NCBI GenBank assembly: GCA_023262365.1
Contig: JALRBF010000242.1
Location: forward strand, 1 to 14,139
Direction of reading: 5' to 3'
Length of the DNA: 14,139 nt
DNA from: Burkholderiaceae bacterium
GTDB lineage: Bacteria; Pseudomonadota; Gammaproteobacteria; Burkholderiales; Burkholderiaceae_C
Shown here: positions 8,003 to 14,139 of the stretch, one piece after another
How positions within the stretch are numbered: position 1 is the stretch's first letter
Layout: every line of letters begins with the position of its first letter
Translations under genes and position numbers: made by a program
Notes under the pieces: generated by a model
Seen by the model: the letters and a program-made list of their open reading frames with translations, nothing else
Told to the model about the DNA's origin: nothing
Databases searched by the model: none

Positions 8003-8017
8003 AACCAATTGTAATGA
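7999..8017 (+). promoter_or_regulatory. LysR-type T-N11-A operator between lysR and the Rieske operon
   Basis: CCAT at 7999-8002, eleven bases, then ATGA at 8014-8017 give T8002-N11-A8014 inside an imperfect palindrome spanning 8000-8016 (six of eight base pairs complementary). The centre is 8008, about -63 from the predicted start of the Rieske transcript. The left half is the reverse complement of the lysR start codon, so a protein bound here would also block lysR expression. Confidence 0.7.
8008..8013 (-). promoter_or_regulatory. Possible -10 box for lysR (leaderless transcript)
   Basis: On the minus strand TACAAT (5 of 6 matches to TATAAT) ends five bases before the lysR ATG. Transcription would then start at or next to the start codon. 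No convincing -35 stands 16-18 bases upstream. The box lies exactly in the centre of the T-N11-A operator, which would suit autorepression. Confidence 0.35.
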
Positions 8018-8035
8018 AAAAAGCATGAAAGGTTG

Positions 8036-8064
8036 TTGGACATCCGTTGGGCTCTGGCTATGCT
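8036..8064 (+). promoter_or_regulatory. Predicted sigma70-type promoter of the Rieske oxygenase operon
   Basis: TTGGAC (8036-8041), a 17-base spacer and TATGCT (8059-8064); the start point would be near 8071. GCAT-N4-GGTTGTTG (8023-8038) and GGCTATGCTC (8056-8065) recur at the same spacing in front of dctP. Over 70 ungapped bases (7999-8068 against 4121-4190) I count 46 identities, with 31 in the first 40. Confidence 0.65.
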
Positions 8065-8084
8065 CGGGTTATTCGCAAAAGCCA

Positions 8085-8090
8085 GAGGAG
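8085..8090 (+). promoter_or_regulatory. Ribosome binding site fixing the Rieske alpha-subunit start
   Basis: GAGGAG stands five bases before ATG 8096. The frame is open further upstream, but that part covers the promoter, so this site settles the start. Confidence 0.75.
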
Positions 8091-8095
8091 CCCCC

Positions 8096-9442
8096 ATGAC
8101 ATTGACCAACTTAGGCACGCTTGTAGAGGATGATCGCGTTCACCGCTCGGTGTACACCGACCCCGAGATTTTTGATCTCGAAATGGCGCACATATGGGAA
8201 AAAATATGGGTGTACTGCGGGCATGAGTCGCAAGTGCCCAAGGTGGGCGACTACTACACCTTGCAAATTGGCCGCCAGCCCATGGTGATGGTGCGTGACA
8301 AGGAAAAGCGCGTGAACGTGTTGTACAACCGCTGCCCCCACCGGGGTGTGCAGTTGTGCGGCAACCAGTCGGGTAACACCGGCAACGGTTTTGTGTGTTC
8401 TTACCATGCGTGGAGCTTTCATCTGGACGGCAAGGTGCGGGCGATTCCGCTCATGAAAGGGTACGACGACACGCGCTGGAGTAAAGACAACCCCGACTGC
8501 AACATGAAAGCGGCGCCTCGCGTTGAAAGCTACCGGGGCTTTGTGTTTGCCAGCTTGGCTGAATCCGGGCCGAGCCTAGCCGAGTTTTTGGGCGATGCGC
8601 GGGTGGCGTTTGACGACATTTGTGATCGTTCGCCTGTGGGTGAGGTTGAAGCGGTGCCGGTGTGCCACCGGGTAATGCAGCGGTCGAACTGGAAGTTTTT
8701 TATGGAGAACCAGCTCGACGCCTTGCACGCGTCGGTAACCCACCAGTCAACCGGGGTGTCGGCGCGGCGGGTGGAGCAACGGGTAAAAGACGAAAAAGGC
8801 AGTGCGCCCTTGTTTTTTCACTATCTCTCGGCGTTTGCCACCAGCTTTGATCAGTGGGATTCGGTGCAGACGGTGAATTTTCCTAATGGTCATGGGATTC
8901 TTAAAGCCTACATGGGGCTGCGGCCCACCGACCCCGACACGGTGGCCTACGAAGACTTGCTGCGCCAAGCCTACGGCGAGCAAAAGACGGAGGAGTACTT
9001 GTCGCGCAGCATTCACCACGTGCTGGTGTACCCCTACCTGTCGGTTCAGTCGCCGCTGCAACAGCTGCGCTGCTTGCGCCCGATTGCGCCGAACAAAACG
9101 CTCTCAGAGATTTGGCACTTTCGCCTCAAGGGCGTGCCCGATGCGATTTACAAACGCTCGCTGTGGTACTTTAACTTAGTGAATTCGCCTTCAACCATGA
9201 TCAATGCCGACGACTTGGAGAACTGGACTAAAGGTCAATGGGGTTTGGAGAGTGAAAAAGCCGGGGATTGGGTGAGCTTTCACCGCGATCACGGTCGCGA
9301 CACGGTGGACCAAGGCGTGCATTACTCAAACTCCGGGACGTCCGAGGTGGTGATGCGCAACCAGTTTCAGGCCTGGAAGCAGTACATGACACAAGCCGCA
9401 TCGCCACAGGCCAAGCCACGCGACGCCAAAGAAGCCGCATGA
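8096..9442 (+). CDS. Rieske ring-hydroxylating oxygenase, large (alpha) subunit
   Basis: The protein has 448 residues, typical for the alpha subunit of an aromatic-ring-hydroxylating dioxygenase. Such subunits hold a Rieske [2Fe-2S] cluster and a mononuclear non-heme iron and usually insert O2 into aromatic acids. The Rieske motif is C80-P-H82 and C101-S-Y-H104; the 18-residue spacing is one longer than the usual 15-17. The catalytic domain shows NWKFFMENQLDALHASVTH, giving bridging D208 and iron ligands H211 and H216; the third ligand is D372 or D373 in NADDLENW. All key residues are present. It is first in an operon with the beta subunit (33-base gap) and the flavoprotein. The general look is of benzoate-, salicylate- or terephthalate-type oxygenases, but the substrate cannot be assigned. 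Confidence 0.92.
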   Translation: MTLTNLGTLVEDDRVHRSVYTDPEIFDLEMAHIWEKIWVYCGHESQVPKVGDYYTLQIGRQPMVMVRDKEKRVNVLYNRCPHRGVQLCGNQSGNTGNGFVCSYHAWSFHLDGKVRAIPLMKGYDDTRWSKDNPDCNMKAAPRVESYRGFVFASLAESGPSLAEFLGDARVAFDDICDRSPVGEVEAVPVCHRVMQRSNWKFFMENQLDALHASVTHQSTGVSARRVEQRVKDEKGSAPLFFHYLSAFATSFDQWDSVQTVNFPNGHGILKAYMGLRPTDPDTVAYEDLLRQAYGEQKTEEYLSRSIHHVLVYPYLSVQSPLQQLRCLRPIAPNKTLSEIWHFRLKGVPDAIYKRSLWYFNLVNSPSTMINADDLENWTKGQWGLESEKAGDWVSFHRDHGRDTVDQGVHYSNSGTSEVVMRNQFQAWKQYMTQAASPQAKPRDAKEAA

Positions 9443-9475
9443 TTGGCTTGATGGGTTGGAATGAGGAGTAATGAA

Positions 9476-10102
9476 ATGAGTGAAGCACGAGTAAAAGACG
9501 AACTGGGTAAAGGGGTGGTGATTGAAGCCATCGAGTCGATGACCGGGGCTGAATCGATTGCGCCTGATCACATGGGGCGAGGCTCGGCACCCGCAACGTT
9601 TTATGTCCCCAGCACGGCAGTTTGCAGCCCGCAGCAGCGCATGGAGTTTGAAAACTTGCTGTACTTGCAAGCCATTGCGCTGGACGCCAAGCGGTGGCAA
9701 GACTGGATGGACATGTTTACCGAAGACGGCATGTATTGGGCGCCGTCGCGGCCTGAGCAAACCGACTGGGAACTTGAGCCGTCGATATTTGCCGAAGACC
9801 GGCTGCTTATGGAGATTCGCATGGGGCGGTTGCTGCACCCCAACGCCTGGTCACAGGCGGCGCATTGGCAGACCAACCACATGGTGGGCAATATGTTGGT
9901 TGAATCGCTTACCGACTCAAGCGCCGAGGTCTACTCGCGTTTTCAAATGATGGAGCTTAGGCGCGATGACGTGCGCCACTTGGGGGGAAGCTACCGCCAT
10001 TCGTTGGTCAAGGTTAAGGGCGAATGGAAAATCAAAATGCAGCGAGTGGACCTCACCAATGCCCAAGCCGCGTTTGACTATGTGATTCAGGCTTGGGTAT
10101 AG
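9476..10102 (+). CDS. Rieske ring-hydroxylating oxygenase, small (beta) subunit
   Basis: The protein has 208 residues and an NTF2-like fold pattern: an N-terminal extension of about 50 residues, then EFENLLYLQAIALDAKRWQDW and MDMFTEDGMYWAP, the typical helix plus strand of beta subunits, with the closing GEWKIKMQRVDLTN. It forms the alpha3beta3 hexamer with the alpha subunit and has no metal site of its own. ATG 9476 has AGGAG at 9464-9468 (7-base spacing); the in-frame ATG at 9461 lies before that site. The N-terminal extension (residues 1-50, with GAESIAPDHMGRGSAPATFY) is longer than in many beta subunits. It is followed after 24 bases by the flavoprotein gene. Confidence 0.9.
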   Translation: MSEARVKDELGKGVVIEAIESMTGAESIAPDHMGRGSAPATFYVPSTAVCSPQQRMEFENLLYLQAIALDAKRWQDWMDMFTEDGMYWAPSRPEQTDWELEPSIFAEDRLLMEIRMGRLLHPNAWSQAAHWQTNHMVGNMLVESLTDSSAEVYSRFQMMELRRDDVRHLGGSYRHSLVKVKGEWKIKMQRVDLTNAQAAFDYVIQAWV

Positions 10103-10126
10103 CCTTTGGCGTGGTAACGTAGGCCC

Positions 10127-11599
10127 ATGTGGCAACCGAGTGAGCGCATCCGTTACCAGTCGTCGCTGGGCCCCGTACCCAGCGCACAAGCCGTGGCGCA
10201 GTCGCGCCTGTTTGACCCGGTGAGGGTTGGCGCGCTTGAGCTGACCAACCGCATATGGGTGCCGGCCATGGTGCCATGGCGCGCCAACGAAGCGGGCGAA
10301 GTGACCGATGACGTGATTGACTGGTACGCCCGGTTTGCACAAGGGCAACCCGGTGCCATCGTGATGGAGGCCACCGGCATTCGCGATGTGCCCAGCGGCC
10401 CTTTACTTAGGTTAAGCCACGACCGGTACATTGCCGGCTTGCAACGCGTGGTTGAGGCGGTAAAGCGCGCCAGCGGGGGCAAAACGCGTTTGCTGATTCA
10501 ACTGATTGATTTTCTGCGTATTCGCCGCCGCCCCAACCCCGAGACGTTTTTTAGGCGGCATCTGGTGCTCTCGGCGGCGCTGCTGCAACGCGCTGGGCTT
10601 GACCCGGCGACGCCGCCCGATGAGGCGCGTGAGGCTTTGCTTAGCCTAGGGCCGGCGCGCTGGCAGCAGGTGTTGGATGCTGCCGATTACAGGGACTTGC
10701 AGTATGGCGCACGCGAGTCAGTCAACGATGTGCACTTGCCACACGTGGCCTCGCTGCCTCATGAGCTGCCCGAGCTGTTTGCCCAGGCTGCGGCCCGCGC
10801 CAAGCAGGCGGGGCTGGATGGGGTGGAGTTGCACTACGCGCACGCGTACACCATGGCGTCTTTTTTGTCGACCACCAACACGCGCAGCGACGGCTACGGT
10901 GGATCGCTTGAGAACCGCTTAAAAGTGCCCCTGGCGGTGCTTGCACGGGTGCGTGACCGGGTCGGCACTGGGTTTACGGTGGGCTGCCGCATGCTAACCG
11001 AGGAGTGCATTGACGGCGGTACCTCAGTTGATGTGTCCTGCCAATACGCCGTGGCACTGGCCAAGGCAGGCATGGACTTTATTTCAACCAGTCGCGGCGG
11101 AAAATTTGACGATGCCAAGCAACCCGGGGTGGGGCAGGCGGCTTACCCGTACACCGGGCGCAGCGGCTACGAGTGCATGCCGTCGCGCATTTCAGACGCG
11201 TTGGGGCCGTTTGGGCGCAACCGTCACGCCACGCAACGTGTGCGTCACGCGCTGAGGGCGCAGGGCCTGGAGCAACCCGTGGTAGGGGTGGGCGGTATTC
11301 ATAACTTTGCCCAAGCCGAGGAGATGCTAAACGCGCAGGTGTGCGACGTGGTCGGTTTGGCACGCCAGTCGCTGGCCGACCCCGATTGGCCACGCAAGAT
11401 ACGCGATGGTCACGCGTCCAGTGTGCGCGTGTGCGAGTACACCAATTACTGCGAGGGCTTAGACCAAAAGCATAAGCAAGTGACGTGTCAATTGTGGGAC
11501 CGGCAGGGTATGCAGGCTCCTGGGGTCAAAAAAACCCACGATGGCAAGCGCCGATTGGTGGCGCCCGAGTGGTCGCCGATTGCGGTGATTACGGGTTAA
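10127..11599 (+). CDS. Old-Yellow-Enzyme-family NAD(P)H:flavin oxidoreductase with variant cysteine motif
   Basis: The protein has 490 residues. The FMN-binding TIM barrel begins LFDPVRVGALELTNRIWVPAM (28-48). The active-site strand GVELHYAHAYTMASFL supplies H236, H239 and Y241, followed by the family hallmark RSDGYGGSLENR (253-264). GVGGI at 387-391 and CDVVGLARQSLADPDWP at 406-422 are the phosphate-binding and closing segments. Two departures stand out. The usual QLxHxGR loop is replaced by QLIDFLRIRRRPN and an insert of about 70 residues (130-200). The C-terminal iron-sulfur motif CxxCxxxC-X11-12-C is reduced to C436-X5-C442-X11-C454. There is no FAD/NAD(P) Rossmann part after it. It may reduce or rearrange the product of the Rieske enzyme. 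Its stop overlaps the convergent VanA-like gene by 11 bases. The start has only a weak ribosome binding site. Confidence 0.85.
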   Translation: MWQPSERIRYQSSLGPVPSAQAVAQSRLFDPVRVGALELTNRIWVPAMVPWRANEAGEVTDDVIDWYARFAQGQPGAIVMEATGIRDVPSGPLLRLSHDRYIAGLQRVVEAVKRASGGKTRLLIQLIDFLRIRRRPNPETFFRRHLVLSAALLQRAGLDPATPPDEAREALLSLGPARWQQVLDAADYRDLQYGARESVNDVHLPHVASLPHELPELFAQAAARAKQAGLDGVELHYAHAYTMASFLSTTNTRSDGYGGSLENRLKVPLAVLARVRDRVGTGFTVGCRMLTEECIDGGTSVDVSCQYAVALAKAGMDFISTSRGGKFDDAKQPGVGQAAYPYTGRSGYECMPSRISDALGPFGRNRHATQRVRHALRAQGLEQPVVGVGGIHNFAQAEEMLNAQVCDVVGLARQSLADPDWPRKIRDGHASSVRVCEYTNYCEGLDQKHKQVTCQLWDRQGMQAPGVKKTHDGKRRLVAPEWSPIAVITG

Positions 11600-12623
11600 G
11601 TGCCTCGGCTTCGTGCTGCAGACGGCGCTTAATCATCATGCGAATCATGTTTAAGGCCTTGTCGGCGGCAATGCCGCGCATGGGGGCTTCGGGGTTGTCG
11701 TGAATGTTTTGTTGTTGCGCTTCAATCATTTGGCGGTCTTCTTCGAACGCGGTGTCGATGCCTTTTTTTACCTTGCCAATCAGGGTGTCGTCTGGCCGGG
11801 GGAACTGACACGGTTGGATCCAAAAGTAGTGCGTGGTGTGCTCGGTCTCTGGGGTAAGAAGAGAAAAGTGTCGCAACAGAAAAGCGCCAGGTTGTTCGTG
11901 CGCCGGGCCGGGTGTGGACGCTTCGACCGAGCCGGCCCAGTTTTCAAACACACTGGGTAGCCACCATGCTTGGCGGTTCCAAAAATTGACTCTTCCCTCA
12001 AACTTACCCGCCATTTGGTGCAATGGAGATGGCTGCGCATCGCGGATTTCGCGTGTGAGGCGAATGCCTTGATCGAAGGGCTCGATAGCGGGTTGCGCGT
12101 TGGGAAACGCGTTGTTAGCCAGCGTGGTTTTGTGCACAAAGGTAAGGTGCGAGAAGTCGAGCAAGTTGTCAACGATGAGCTGGTAGTTGGCTCGGTAGTG
12201 AATGTAGCCTTGTGTGCTTTGCCATTGCGAGTCGGTATGCCAGTGACAGTCCACGATGGCGCTTACTGAGGCTTGAGCACGGTCGCCTAGCCATATCCAC
12301 ACAAAGCCATGTTGTTCGTGTACCAGGTAATCTTGAACACACATCCGGGCATCGATTTGCGTTTGTCCCGGTATTTCAATGCACTGCCCGGTGGGGGCAA
12401 ACTTCATGCCGTGGTAGCCGCACCGAATGCCATCGGGTTCCACCTCGCCGCGCGACAGCGGCGCCATGCGGTGGCAGCAGCGGTCTTCGAGCGCGGCTGG
12501 CGCACCTGAAGCGGTGCGAAACAACACCACACGCTGGCCCAGCAGCGTGCGGGCCAGTGGTTGGTTGCTGAGTTCTTGAGAGAAACAGGCAACGTACCAG
12601 GCGTTTTTTATAAAAGGGCTCAT
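11589..12623 (-). CDS. VanA-like Rieske monooxygenase (O-demethylase type)
   Basis: The protein has 344 residues, close to VanA-type single-component oxygenase subunits, which remove O-methyl groups or hydroxylate side chains using electrons from a separate reductase. The Rieske motif is C49-C-H51 followed by C68-G-Y-H71 (16-residue spacing). The iron site is N153-L-L-D156-F-S-H159-L-T-F-V-H164, with third ligand D296 in FEEDRQMIEAQQ, the usual VanA C-terminal signature. The N-terminus MSPFIKNAWYVACFSQEL is also typical, so ATG 12623 was chosen although no clear ribosome binding site precedes it. The frame is open upstream without family similarity. It lies 121 bases after the alcohol dehydrogenase gene, and no strong own promoter was found. 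No VanB-type reductase is nearby. The substrate is unknown. Confidence 0.9.
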   Translation of the reverse strand: MSPFIKNAWYVACFSQELSNQPLARTLLGQRVVLFRTASGAPAALEDRCCHRMAPLSRGEVEPDGIRCGYHGMKFAPTGQCIEIPGQTQIDARMCVQDYLVHEQHGFVWIWLGDRAQASVSAIVDCHWHTDSQWQSTQGYIHYRANYQLIVDNLLDFSHLTFVHKTTLANNAFPNAQPAIEPFDQGIRLTREIRDAQPSPLHQMAGKFEGRVNFWNRQAWWLPSVFENWAGSVEASTPGPAHEQPGAFLLRHFSLLTPETEHTTHYFWIQPCQFPRPDDTLIGKVKKGIDTAFEEDRQMIEAQQQNIHDNPEAPMRGIAADKALNMIRMMIKRRLQHEAEALNP

Positions 12624-12744
12624 GGCGGCATCACGAAGCAAGCAGGCGACAGGGACTCGCCGCGCCATTCTATACATTGCCATGGTCCGCGCACTGGCGT
12701 GCGCCGAAGGTGCGCCCGCGATGGGCTCGGCATGGGCAACGGGG

Positions 12745-13803
12745 TTAATCGAACAAAAACACGCCTTTGCCCGCGGCTTGTTGGTCAAACAGCTGGTAGG
12801 CTTGCTCGGCGTCGTTCAACTGCCACCGGTGGGTGAACAGGCGATCGACGTCGATTTTTTTGTTGGCCACGTAGTCGGCGCACTCGGCTTGGCTGGCAAT
12901 CGAGAATGTCCACGAGCCCATGAGCGTGATTTGCTTGCGCAGCAACTCGGCGCTGACGTCTAGCGAGACCTCGCCGCCTTCTCCGACATAGCATGATTTG
13001 CCCCAGGCCCTGAGACATTGAATGGCTTGCCGGCGGGTGATGGGGCTGCCCGCGGCCTCAAACGACACGTGCGCCCCAAGGCCACCGGTGTGGTCCTTAA
13101 TTTGGCCGACCACGTCGGCGTCGGGGTCGCTGGCGTTCAGCGTTAACTCGGCCCCCAGCTGTTTGGCGGTGGTTAACCGGTCTTCGCTTATGTCAACTGC
13201 AATCACGCGTGCGCCCATGCTTACCGCCAGCTGCGTGGCTGACAACCCCACTGGCCCTTGACCAAAGATGGCCAGCACATGGCTGCCTTGAAGCCCCAAG
13301 CGCTGCAGCGCGCTCCACGCCGTGCCTGTGCCGCAGGCCACGGCCGCGCCGGTAGAGAACGATAAGCTCTCGGGCAGTGGCACCAAGGTGTTGGCTGGGC
13401 ACACCATGTATTGCGCGTGGGCGCCATGCGCGGTGGCGCCGTACACAGCGGCGCCGTCGTTGCACATTTGCGTCCAGCCTGACCAGCAATGCGCGCATAC
13501 CCCGCAGCCTTTGTAGTGAAACTGCATGGCGCGCATGCCAATCCAGGCTTGGTTGGCGGCAACGTCTGCGCCAATGGCCACCACGGTGCCGCACGGCTCG
13601 TGCCCGGCGATGACTGGGCCTTGGTCGCTTTTGAGGCCAATGGCTGAGGCGCCAGTGGCGCCTGAGGCACGGTAGTACTTTAGGTCGGTACCGCACATGC
13701 CCGAGGCTTTGATCTCCAAGACGACTTCGCCAGCCCCTGGCGAGGGGTCTTTGAAGTCACGCAGCTCGAGTTGGCGATCGCCAAGAAAAACCACACCTTT
13801 CAT
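12745..13803 (-). CDS. Zinc-dependent alcohol dehydrogenase (medium-chain MDR family)
   Basis: The protein has 352 residues, standard for medium-chain dehydrogenases that oxidise an alcohol or diol with NAD(P)+. Catalytic zinc ligands are C37 (GMCGTD), H68-E69 (GHEPCG) and probably C157 (ACGTGTAW). The structural zinc lobe is C100-x2-C103-x2-C106-x7-C114. The Rossmann motif G181-Q-G-P-V-G186 is followed by D204 at the end of the second strand (VIAVDIS), which favours NAD over NADP. ATG 13803 has TGGAGAG upstream (GGAG at complement 13810-13813, 6-base spacing); the ATG at 13833 would overlap the end of the preceding gene. It lies 30 bases after the small membrane protein gene and upstream of the VanA-like oxygenase, so the three probably form one operon. 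It could oxidise a hydroxylated intermediate of the pathway. Confidence 0.92.
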   Translation of the reverse strand: MKGVVFLGDRQLELRDFKDPSPGAGEVVLEIKASGMCGTDLKYYRASGATGASAIGLKSDQGPVIAGHEPCGTVVAIGADVAANQAWIGMRAMQFHYKGCGVCAHCWSGWTQMCNDGAAVYGATAHGAHAQYMVCPANTLVPLPESLSFSTGAAVACGTGTAWSALQRLGLQGSHVLAIFGQGPVGLSATQLAVSMGARVIAVDISEDRLTTAKQLGAELTLNASDPDADVVGQIKDHTGGLGAHVSFEAAGSPITRRQAIQCLRAWGKSCYVGEGGEVSLDVSAELLRKQITLMGSWTFSIASQAECADYVANKKIDVDRLFTHRWQLNDAEQAYQLFDQQAAGKGVFLFD

Positions 13804-13809
13804 TTTGCT

Positions 13810-13813
13810 CTCC
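13810..13813 (-). promoter_or_regulatory. Ribosome binding site fixing the alcohol dehydrogenase start
   Basis: GGAG on the minus strand stands six bases before ATG 13803. It favours that start over the in-frame ATG at 13833, which nearly abuts the upstream stop and would give a non-family N-terminus. Confidence 0.6.
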
Positions 13814-13833
13814 AGCTTGTGTTGAAACCGCAC

Positions 13834-14130
13834 TTAACCGCGGCTGGCATTGTCTGTGCCGCCCCGCCACTCTTGAATCATGGAGCGCACCAAAATCAAC
13901 ACCCACACGCCCAGCGAGGTCAGCCCGATTACGATTTTGGCGTTGTCGGGTATGGCGCTTAAATGTGAGCCGATGTTCACGCCAACAATGCAGACAAAGT
14001 AGACGAGAATCCGCAGACGGTGGCGGTCGACGGTCAGGGATTTGTGTGAATCGCTGAACGCTTCAATGTGTCGTTGGGTGTGTTGATTCATCGCGTCTTC
14101 GCTCCAGCCAGGCGACATCATGGCGCACAT
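13834..14130 (-). CDS. Small two-helix membrane protein, unknown function (start uncertain)
   Basis: The protein has up to 98 residues from ATG 14130; the frame stays open to the window edge, so it may begin outside. An alternative start at 14091 (MNQHTQRHIEAF) has GGAG ten bases upstream. The sequence shows a hydrophilic, His-rich N-terminal part, then two hydrophobic segments (LRILVYFVCIVGVNIGSHL and KIVIGLTSLGVWVLILVRSM) joined by a short SAIPDNA loop, and a charged tail. It looks like a 2TM-domain inner-membrane protein. I do not recognise the family. It lies 30 bases upstream of the alcohol dehydrogenase gene and is probably co-transcribed, but no role follows from that. Confidence 0.6.
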   Translation of the reverse strand: MCAMMSPGWSEDAMNQHTQRHIEAFSDSHKSLTVDRHRLRILVYFVCIVGVNIGSHLSAIPDNAKIVIGLTSLGVWVLILVRSMIQEWRGGTDNASRG

Positions 14131-14139
14131 TGGCCGGCT

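Noticed and set aside
8003..8026. Longer lysR reading frame starting at ATG 8026
   Set aside because: It adds eight residues (MLFSLQLV) not typical of LysR proteins, has no ribosome binding site and runs over the operator conserved with the dctP promoter.
8175..8409. Rieske alpha motif spacing of 18 instead of 15-17 residues as a sign of a non-functional enzyme
   Set aside because: All four cluster ligands and all iron ligands are present and the surrounding sequence is well conserved; one extra residue in the loop is probably tolerated.
12624..12744. Gap between the dehydrogenase and the VanA-like gene, with a TATAGAAT and a repeated GTGCGC
   Set aside because: The -10-like sequence has no -35 at a useful distance, and the GTGCGC copies are direct, short and unsurprising in GC-rich DNA. 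I see no supported feature here.
1..14139. Search for tRNA, rRNA, CRISPR repeats, insertion sequences, integrases or attachment sites
   Set aside because: Reading both strands by eye gave no cloverleaf, regular spaced repeat, transposase motif or terminal inverted repeat that could be supported.

Overview
The window looks like chromosomal DNA of a Gram-negative proteobacterium, most likely a betaproteobacterium of the Burkholderiales type. This is an inference from the moderately high GC, the dense gene packing, and the combination of a DctPQM TRAP transporter, a LysR regulator and Rieske oxygenases; no marker gene fixes the taxon. No tRNA, rRNA, CRISPR array, insertion sequence or phage gene was seen, and no gene-free stretch exceeds 300 bases.

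Layout. (1) Positions 1-2699, plus strand: a housekeeping-like cluster holding the 3' end of a YbaK/EbsC-type aminoacyl-tRNA deacylase, a DUF2130 coiled-coil protein and a YdjM-type membrane metal-dependent hydrolase. It ends tail-to-tail on a small dimeric alpha-beta-barrel protein (minus). (2) Positions 3199-4083, plus: a compact CitE/HpcH-type lyase. (3) Positions 4220-7090, plus: a complete TRAP transporter (DctP, DctQ, DctM). (4) Positions 7100-8002, minus: a LysR-type regulator, divergent from (5) 8096-11599, plus: Rieske ring-hydroxylating oxygenase alpha and beta subunits and an unusual Old-Yellow-Enzyme-family flavoprotein. (6) Positions 14130-11589, minus: a small two-helix membrane protein, a zinc-dependent alcohol dehydrogenase and a second, VanA-like Rieske oxygenase, converging on the flavoprotein gene.

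How the parts fit. The strongest observation is regulatory. The promoters of the TRAP operon and of the Rieske operon lie 3.9 kb apart but share an almost superimposable block. Each has a T-N11-A LysR-type box, a common GCAT-N4-GGTTGTTG segment, a -35 element, a 17-base spacer and an identical TATGCT -10, with the box centred near -63 in both. The LysR gene sits between the two operons and its own start codon overlaps one box. The simplest reading is one regulon, in which a LysR protein senses a substrate and switches on both its uptake (TRAP) and its oxidation (Rieske dioxygenase plus flavoprotein). The substrate is probably an organic acid, perhaps aromatic, because TRAP carriers use solutes of that kind. 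The alcohol dehydrogenase, the VanA-like oxygenase and the CitE-like lyase could supply later steps, but they do not visibly share the promoter element. No ferredoxin or oxygenase reductase is encoded here for either Rieske enzyme. The pathway and substrate cannot be named from sequence alone.
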